Shown here: in pieces, positions 57,835-64,000 of the stretch | Numbering within the stretch: position 1 is the stretch's first letter | Layout of the letters: every line of letters starts with the position of its first letter | Source of the DNA: Gonapodya prolifera JEL478 | Taxonomy: Eukaryota > Monoblepharomycota > Monoblepharidomycetes > Monoblepharidales > Gonapodyaceae | Length of the DNA: 64,000 nt | Assembly: GCA_001574975.1 (NCBI GenBank) | Contig: KQ965753.1 | Coordinates: forward strand, 124,001-188,000 | Reading direction: 5' to 3' | Notes under the pieces: model-generated | Told to the model about the DNA's origin: nothing | What the model saw: the letters and a program-made list of their open reading frames with translations, nothing else | Databases searched by the model: none | Position numbers and translations under genes: made by a program

Positions 57835-59622
57835 ATGACGGGCACACGCAAACTTTCCGCCGTCGTACAAGCCTCCCAGCAGCAAAAGCGGGGCGATCGA
57901 GCCGCCATACGTCGAGCGACGTGGGCCCCCACCACTGGTCAAGCTGGACAAGGAGTGAGAGTCGCTCCCCCGCGCTCATTTTCGGCGAAGTGGAGGCGGT
58001 CGATGCAGGTTGCGCCGTTGGAGAGCAGTGGGACGGCGCGGATCGAGGAGAATGCGGGTCTTTTCCCACCCGCCATCTTGCCGCCATTGTCTAGGACGTC
58101 GAGGAATCTAGGGAATGACGAGAATAAGCTCAACCCGCCCAGCGAGAGCGATTCCTACACCACGGTGACGCTCACTGTGCAAGTTGACTCGGATGAAAAA
58201 GACGTCGTCATGGAGTACCCTAACTCCGAGGTGTCAGGACTTCACGAAGGTCACGAATTGTGCGAGTGTCGTTCGTGTACGCGAGGGTTTTGGGGATCCC
58301 TGGTGGACGTTTTGGTCTCCGCGGTTTGGGGGTCGGGACAACAGGACGGGTTCAATTTGTACTCGGGGGAGGATGTACCAGTGTGGTTGCAGGAGCCATT
58401 TATTGTTTCAGGGTAAGTCACAGAGCACGGCATATTGTGTTATGGTCGAGGCTCGTTATTGATAGCGGCCTTGGGCAGGTATCGAGTCTACACCTCCTGG
58501 GAACAGAACTGGCGCTCCATGTTGCAATGGCACAACGAGGTGAGACTCCTGCGACTGCTTTCCTTGCCTTCCGACTCAAACGAATGCGACTACAAATTCC
58601 GTTCATATCACGCCTACTCAGACCATGAACATCCACACCCACTTTATCCCGTCCATCTTCTCCATCTTTGCCATTGCTTTCATCGCGTGCAGTATGCACC
58701 CGCAGGCGACCGTGACAGATAGAATGGTCCTTGCGGGGTACGTGGCCAGCGTGGGGTATTGCTTTATGGCAAGGTAAACGACTGTCAAACGAGGCATTCG
58801 TCGGGCTTGCCATTTCACACGAACTTTCCCATTACTTTCGACAGTGCACTGTTCCACACACATTTACCCCAATCACCCATGGTGTTTTACCAGTTTTGCG
58901 GTGTGGACACAACCGGAATTGCCGTCGCCGTAGCCGCAACTTCTTTGTCTGTCACGTGAGTCTCGGGTCGAACCACTCTCAACCCAATTTGCACGCACCT
59001 CCACTTCTGTCATCTCTTTCACGCTACGGCAGGTACTACCTCCACATCTGCAACCTGCGAAACCTCATCATCTACTGCTCTCTTACCCTGCTCCTCACAT
59101 CACTTGCAATGGTCGGCCCGCGGTTCAAGTTCTGGGTCGCTCCTGGCTTGAGCCACGTTCGTTTTGCGGGCTTGAGCGCTGTCATCGCCGTGTGCTGCGC
59201 CCCACTTCTTCATCACTTGATACAAGTGGGATTCGCTGGAGTGATTAAGGAAGGACCGTGGTTCGGGTGGCAGATGGTCGCGATTGCGTTCTTGCTGGGA
59301 GGTGGGGCTGTCTTTCTGACAAGGTACGCAGCTGGTAAATACATTGCATTTGGTCGATTTTTGAGCCTCAACACGCCGGCGCTTTCACCCTGTTCCGGCT
59401 AGGTTCCCAGAGTGCTTTTCCCCGGGTACCTTCGATTACATTGGTGGCTCTCACAGCATATGGCACGTCACGATCGTGAGTCTGACCCCTTGTGACTTCT
59501 CACTGATATTGGCGGTCGTTGACACAATGATTGTCCAACTTCAGTTCCTGAATTGCTGCTGCCAGGCTCGTTGCGTGTACGAGCTGTTCTTGTGGAGACT
59601 CGAGTCAATGTGCAATGCTTGA
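57835..59622 (+). CDS. PAQR membrane protein, copy 2
   Basis: Exons 57835-58412, 58479-58539, 58622-58773, 58845-58955, 59033-59323, 59403-59475 and 59545-59622 give 447 aa. Exons 2-7 have exactly the lengths of copy 1 (61, 152, 111, 291, 73, 78 nt) and the same phases. The family motifs are present: YRVYTSWEQNWRSMLQWHNE, SALFHTHLPQSP with VDTTGIA, FKFWVAPG, GGSHSIWHVTI (Zn-binding His residues kept), and VYELFLWRLE at the C-terminus. The N-terminal exon is unrelated in detail to copy 1 apart from a short amphipathic stretch before the first TM (CRSCTRGFWGSLVDVLVSAV). The predicted site is the plasma membrane or endomembrane. The divergent N-termini suggest different regulation or partners. 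Confidence 0.88.
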
Positions 59623-59652
59623 TAATTGGCGCTGGAAGGAAATGCGATCTGG

Positions 59653-59692
59653 TATGCCGAGTAAAAACGGCCACCGATTTTTTAACAACTAC
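59653..59692 (+). repeat. Short dispersed repeat, copy 2
   Basis: It matches 5236-5277 in the same orientation (TATGCCGAGTAAAAACGGCC ... TTTAACAACTAC). It lies about 30 bp after the stop of PAQR copy 2. Confidence 0.6.
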
Positions 59693-60277
59693 CAGGTGTA
59701 AAAGAGTTTGCCTTTATCTTCTCTTCATTTACTTTTTTGGTAAAAATCATCAATGATAATGTTTGGCGGAAAAGTCGTGAAATGCAAACGTTTCATCTCA
59801 TCGAAGTGCCACCCGCCCTGTGTCACCACCTGGTGATACAAAGACGGCAAGCACAGACAGATGAACAGGAGTACAGCTGCATCGTTTGAATGGCTGCCCT
59901 GCCTTGCCCTACGAGCGACTTCCATCGAAAGGCCTGAGGGCCTCGCTGTTCAGAAGAGCTTCCCGGTTTCGACAAGCAATCTTTGGACCAAAACAGTCAG
60001 CAGCAAAGCAATGAAAGGGCGCAACTTGCGGGCATCATTGAAGTTTGGGAGGCGTTGCAATGATGGCTTGGAGTTGCTCTCTGCTGGATCTACTGGACGA
60101 TCGGCAATGAATGGCAGTAATCTCGCAGGCGGATGGACACACATGCACGGAACTAGCAATGAAACGTCTGGTGAAGCGTCTTTCTTGAAATAAAGGTATA
60201 CGGGAAGCATTGCACGTGATTCAACACGGGCAACGACCTATCGGACCAAAGCAAACCCTCAGCATAATCCGATACGA
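59693..60277. other. Intergenic, no gene assigned
   Basis: No recognisable gene; it probably contains the PAQR copy 2 terminator and the promoter of the gene at 60278. Confidence 0.4.
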
Positions 60278-61738
60278 ATGCAGTCCAGCCACTTGCGAAC
60301 TCTCCCCCTCTACCGCAACCAATCAACACAGCATCCGCCGCCGTTCGTCGTCCGATCGCACAAGAGTCTCGAGCCAGATGTTGACTTCGATCCGACACAC
60401 CACACCCGTCCGATGCAGAAGTGGGAGAGGAAGATGGCGGACGAGCAGTGGAATCACTGGAAGGGGCATATGAACTGTCGCGGAACTGCGCCGGTTCAGA
60501 GCTCTCGGCTGTCTGACTCCGACTCCAATGAAAATGAATCTCAAGTCGAGACTCTTCACGAAGGGATCTCTCTGGAACACTCCGTGGATCGCTCATCATT
60601 TAAGCGAGGCAGGGATGCGCTCGAATCTTCTTCTGTCGCCGTCACGAGCCAAACTTCGATCTCCAAGTCACTGAACTGTGCTGTTGGCACGCACCACGAA
60701 CGCAATCACCCCACCAAGAAACCTCAGCATCTGCCGCTCGCAGGATCGCTACACACTAGCGCAACACCTTTCGTGCTTTCGCCTCCTACTCGAAGCCCCA
60801 TTCCCTCAGACCGGTACTTCCAACGTCTCTTCGCAATCAAGCGTCTTGTTCAACTCACTCGCTCGATCGCTTCTGGTCCTCCATACATCCTGGGCTCCTC
60901 AAATGAAAGAAGAGCGTGCTGTAGATCACGGAGCGCTTCTGCAGGTCATGGTCACTTAAGCCAAGAATCAAATGTGGAGATTCCAATTCGATCTTACACG
61001 CCCGTCTACACGGTCTTGCCCTCTCCCTCGTACGGTGACGACTCATTCAGTGACGTTGAAACTCTAGTGCTCAACGAATCCCAAGAAGCAGCAGCTTTTG
61101 CCTCACGGGATGATCCTCTCATTCCGAACCAGCCCATCGACAACACCCGCGTCTGGCCGCACCAATCCCCTTCCTACCCCGTCATTCACGTTTACCCCAC
61201 AACTCCACTCCCTGCACACCCGTCGTCGCTGACCCACTTTGGTTGGGTCTCGGGCCACCCTCCCCAGTTTGCTCTCCCCACCGCGGCATGGCAGAAGAAA
61301 GTGCAGGATCGCGAGCGGGAGGATCTCAAGAGGAAGTCCAATAGGGAGGCGTTTGGCTTCGGGAGCGCTGTGAGGCGGCAGAGCTTGTTTGATGTCATGG
61401 ATGATGCAGGAGAGTTCGCAACTGATCATGTTGACCCGGCTGGACAATCCTCGCTTGACGTGGAGGGGACTGACGTCTCCCAATGGGACAACCACACCGC
61501 TCCATCACCATTCCGGCCCCCATCTCCACGCCCGCTGTCACGGAGAAGCCGTACACCAACCCACAACACGCTCCAGCACCCCGCCGACTGGTACCGCGAG
61601 AGGCAATGGATCGCGCGGGCCCTTGCGGACGAGGAACAAGGACACTACCCAACGCGAGGCGAGAAGATCCGGGACGCGTTTAAGAGTAGTTTGGAGAGGA
61701 GGTGGAGGGAGACGGTGGAGGAGGAGATTCCACCGTGA
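60278..61738 (+). CDS. Hypothetical disordered protein, single exon
   Basis: An uninterrupted 486-aa frame from ATG 60278 to 61738. Composition is Ser/Pro/Thr-rich and mostly disordered. Ordered-looking pieces include YFQRLFAIKRLVQLTRSIAS (about residues 187-206), TAAWQKKVQDREREDLKRKS (about 345-365, charged helix) and a C-terminal helix DWYRERQWIARALADEEQG followed by IRDAFKSSLERRWRETVEEE. No TM, signal peptide or known domain is recognised. Long introns are absent, unlike its neighbours. The frame is open in a GC-balanced region over more than 1.4 kb and has a charged C-terminal domain, so it is probably a real gene. Confidence 0.6.
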   Translation: MQSSHLRTLPLYRNQSTQHPPPFVVRSHKSLEPDVDFDPTHHTRPMQKWERKMADEQWNHWKGHMNCRGTAPVQSSRLSDSDSNENESQVETLHEGISLEHSVDRSSFKRGRDALESSSVAVTSQTSISKSLNCAVGTHHERNHPTKKPQHLPLAGSLHTSATPFVLSPPTRSPIPSDRYFQRLFAIKRLVQLTRSIASGPPYILGSSNERRACCRSRSASAGHGHLSQESNVEIPIRSYTPVYTVLPSPSYGDDSFSDVETLVLNESQEAAAFASRDDPLIPNQPIDNTRVWPHQSPSYPVIHVYPTTPLPAHPSSLTHFGWVSGHPPQFALPTAAWQKKVQDREREDLKRKSNREAFGFGSAVRRQSLFDVMDDAGEFATDHVDPAGQSSLDVEGTDVSQWDNHTAPSPFRPPSPRPLSRRSRTPTHNTLQHPADWYRERQWIARALADEEQGHYPTRGEKIRDAFKSSLERRWRETVEEEIPP

Positions 61739-61959
61739 TGGCGAGACCGGACACTACTTACAGACATTTAGTCTATTGAACAGATGCTTGTATTTGGTGG
61801 AATTGTGGAGTGCAGATTACACATTTACTTCGTCAACAATCATCCAGATTCGCCTGATCCGCATTTTTAATTGACGACACCAATACAATCGGGATTTGGA
61901 AATCTTTATATATTCCCATTAGTATCTGTAATATACTTGGAATGGCAGAAAAGACTATT
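61739..61959. other. Intergenic
   Basis: Short AT-rich spacer between the hypothetical gene and the duplicated zinc-type exon; nothing else seen. Confidence 0.4.
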
Positions 61960-62115
61960 GTGGCACGTCAAACAGGCTGCATGCAGGTCGTTTTTTCTCA
62001 TTCCAGGGTGTAGCCATGAAGGCTCCACACACGTCACAGTTCGCCTTTCGGAAGCAATACGTGCAAAATTTACCACAAGGGGAAAGAGCAAAAAGCTTTC
62101 ACTTTTATATTTTCG
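61960..62115 (-). pseudogene. Duplicate of the zinc-type last exon
   Basis: A reading with CGKFCTYCFRKANCDVCGAF and a stop after LFDVPQ parallels CRCDNLCMGFERQAKCDVCG in the gene immediately upstream (62273-62480). It could be a second, alternative last exon or a relic of a whole duplicated gene. Confidence 0.5.
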
Positions 62116-62272
62116 TAACCTGACCAACAGCTCCTACTCTTGTGTCCGAGCGGAAGCTTGGCGTTAGGGGACGTTTTGGGTGATTGCATTGGTTGCACAT
62201 TTAATTTGTGCCCAAGTTCAGACCCGCCCAGTGTTCGACGATTTCCTTGACGTTTACATTAATCGAAATGTT

Positions 62273-63360
62273 CTATCGAGTGACAATATGGAAAAGTGTG
62301 CAGGTCCTGTGAACAGGCCTCACGTCACCCTCTTCTCTCCTTCCTGAGGCTGAGACACTCCAAAAATCGCCACACACATCGCATTTTGCCTGTCTTTCGA
62401 AACCCATGCATAAATTGTCACACCTGCAAAGCAAGTTGTGGTCGCTGACGCATATCGTAATTTCAATGCCGCAGCCAGGGCACGACACAGTCCTTCAGCA
62501 GTTGGGGCAGCATTCAGGTGGCGCACAATTGCAAGACTCGCAAATTTTCCAGCATGCTTGCTTACGACACGCTGGACACAACTTGACAATCACGTCGCAG
62601 ACGAGGACTGCACAATAGGGTTCCGGTTCATTTGGTGAGTTCAATGTTGATTTGCACTGCAGACAGCCCGAGTCCATGCAAAAAGTGCAGCGTTTGCCGG
62701 GACTCCACGAATATGATGGTCCATCGCGGCAAGACATTGTGCACCGTTGGGGGTAAGCCTCGAGGCGGCGCAGGCGATGCAGCCACAAGATCCTTATAGT
62801 CTCGCACTGAACGGTACTCCCAAGCTGTTAGGCCTGGTACATCTCCCCGATATAGTGGTCCCTTTGCAACTCGTTTTACCCTCCTTTCACTGTCCGACAG
62901 GCTTAACCTCCTCAGGCTTCTGGACGTCCATTGCGAAGAGCGACCACCCTGTGACGCCAATTCCACAAACGCTCGTCCAGAGGACAAGCATCCGACAAAG
63001 GATGCTTCCCGGAGAGAGGTGAAAGTGTCAAGAATGCGAACTGTAATGTCCGCATCGATAGGCATGTATTCTCGGTCAAGATTGACGGAAACCACGCTCG
63101 ATGAAAACGCCTGCGCGCCGCCGTTAAACATTACGCGCTGCAACGTGGCGATGGAACGTTTTATCCCCAATTTCAACTTCTCCGACGATCCGTACTTGTT
63201 CTCCAAGCGAAAGGAATATCGAGATCGCGAGGAAAGGGTTGCGACAATTCTGCCGATGGCGCGACAGGTAAGGCTTATGTTTGCGAGCGAGTCCGTTGCC
63301 GGGAAGGAGAAGATGGTGCAGAACTTCGGTGGCGAGGTTGAGGAGGTTGGGAGGGAACAT
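62273..63360 (-). CDS. F-box-like protein with Cys-rich (zinc-type) C-terminus
   Basis: ATG 63360 gives MFPPNLLNLATEVLHHLLLP, an F-box-like start. After an intron (about 63260-63200) a beta/LRR-like region follows (FNGGAQAFSSSVVSVNLDRE; ITVRILDTFTSLREASFVGC; SRSLRRLSLSDSERRV). A further exon (about 62730-62497) is Cys-rich: RCTFCMDSGCLQC, LCPACRKQACWKICESC and CCPNC. In the same frame a TGA then precedes VSCPGCGIEI and CDNLCMGFERQAKCDVCGDF, which end at about 62273. The CxxC spacing suggests several zinc sites. If the TGA is real, the protein ends after CCPNC. Presumed SCF adaptor; substrate unknown. Confidence 0.5.
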
Positions 63361-63521
63361 GTATGGTGGAGACCATAAGCGGAGAGAGGCAGAAACGGAT
63401 GAAGCGGACTGTCGGCGACTGAAAAAGAGAAGATCCTCCGAGATTGAAAAATAGAAGATGTTCACATGGGTCTCGCCAACATGAATTGCCCTCAGCGGGA
63501 CACAACAGCCAACCACACTCG

Positions 63522-64000
63522 ATGGAGTCCACCACGCACCATCTTGGTCTGCTCTCGCTCCCCTCCGAAATCATCGCCCACATCGGACTCTTTTGCACCG
63601 ATCACAGACTCGCATTCCCTTCAGGTGCGCTCAACCGCCACCACCTGGTAATATTCTCCCAGCCTCGCAGCATAGCCCATCGAGCTCTGCGCCATTTCTC
63701 AACCACAAACCATGCCCTGGCTGCCGAGGCCATCCTCGGAAACCTCGAAGTCCTCGCGCTGCTCTGCGCCAAGGTAGCGAACCTTGACCTGCGTGTAGCT
63801 TTGGCCCCCGCTACAAAACTACGGACTTCACTGTGCTTCGCAGTGGAGGGCGGTCGTCTTGACAGTGCGCGCTTTCTTTTGAGCGAGGCGCGAGCAGCCA
63901 AAATCAGCCCGGGAGCATGTATAATATGGATATTGGTCTGCTCATCGCTGCAGTGAGGTCAACGACGCAAATTTCTTGCTTGAAGTTGTATCTGGTGGTG
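63522..64000 (+). CDS. F-box-like/ankyrin family member (cut by window end)
   Basis: ATG 63522 opens LGLLSLPSEIIAHIGLFCTD, the shared module, then AHRALRHFSTTNHALAAEA, LEVLALLCAKVANLDL and the first ankyrin unit (LCFAVEGGRLDSARFLL). Near 63880 (CTTTTGAGCG) the homologous reading appears to move by one base (ERGASSQNQ...), after which the initial frame would stop at 63956. The rest of the gene lies outside the window. The module is closest to the copy at 32047. Confidence 0.6.

Noticed and set aside
1-64000. tRNA, rRNA, CRISPR array or LTR-type elements
   Set aside because: No regularly spaced repeats, no long terminal repeats with polymerase motifs and no convincing cloverleaf were seen by eye; a dedicated RNA scan was not possible.

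Overview
The window looks like nuclear DNA of a zoosporic (chytrid-type) fungus. Genes are split by many short introns (about 45-125 bp) with GTRAGT-like donors and YAG acceptors. Two genes belong to the motile-cilium toolkit: a SPAG16/PF20 central-pair protein and a C2orf81-like protein. Other families (MOV10/SDE3 helicase, fungal DUF3500, PAQR receptors, class V aminotransferase) fit a fungus. No bacterial operons, CRISPR arrays, rRNA or clear tRNA genes were seen. Exon models were made by eye from splice signals, reading phase and comparison of paralogs inside the window.

Layout. 1-508: 5' end of a Cys-rich membrane protein gene (copy A). 1.6-13.6 kb: four minus-strand copies of one seven-TM receptor-like gene, mixed with an EXORDIUM-like secreted protein gene and ankyrin relics. 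14.3-20.9 kb: two more Cys-rich, Ser/Thr/Pro-stalk membrane proteins (B, C) related to A. 21.3-25.8 kb: an F-box gene, the C2orf81-like gene and a YbjQ-family gene. 25.9-27.7 kb: a patchwork of gene fragments (two short-chain dehydrogenase tails and a BCS1 AAA ATPase C-terminus), one intron of which contains a copy of an exon from the aminotransferase gene 12 kb away. 27.9-31.9 kb: MOV10-like helicase. 32-42 kb: three members of an F-box-like/ankyrin family, a DUF3500 gene and the aminotransferase. 42.2-46.9 kb: SPAG16/PF20 convergent with a GPI-anchored-protein gene. 48.1-55.5 kb: a small secreted protein, two more ankyrin genes, and a tandem pair of signal peptide/Cys-rich/TM/PPxY-tail proteins. 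55.7-59.6 kb: tandem PAQR receptors. 60-64 kb: a disordered protein, an F-box/zinc-binding gene with a duplicated last exon, and another F-box-like/ankyrin gene cut by the window end.

Two themes stand out. First, the window is rich in predicted surface and receptor genes made by tandem duplication: 7TM x4, Cys-rich mucin-like x3, Cys-rich/PPxY x2, PAQR x2. Many have no family I recognise. Second, the expanded F-box/ankyrin family carries repeated one-base frameshifts and in-frame stops, while nearby single-copy genes read cleanly. This suggests family-specific decay, although several of the one-base shifts lie in homopolymers and could be base-calling errors.
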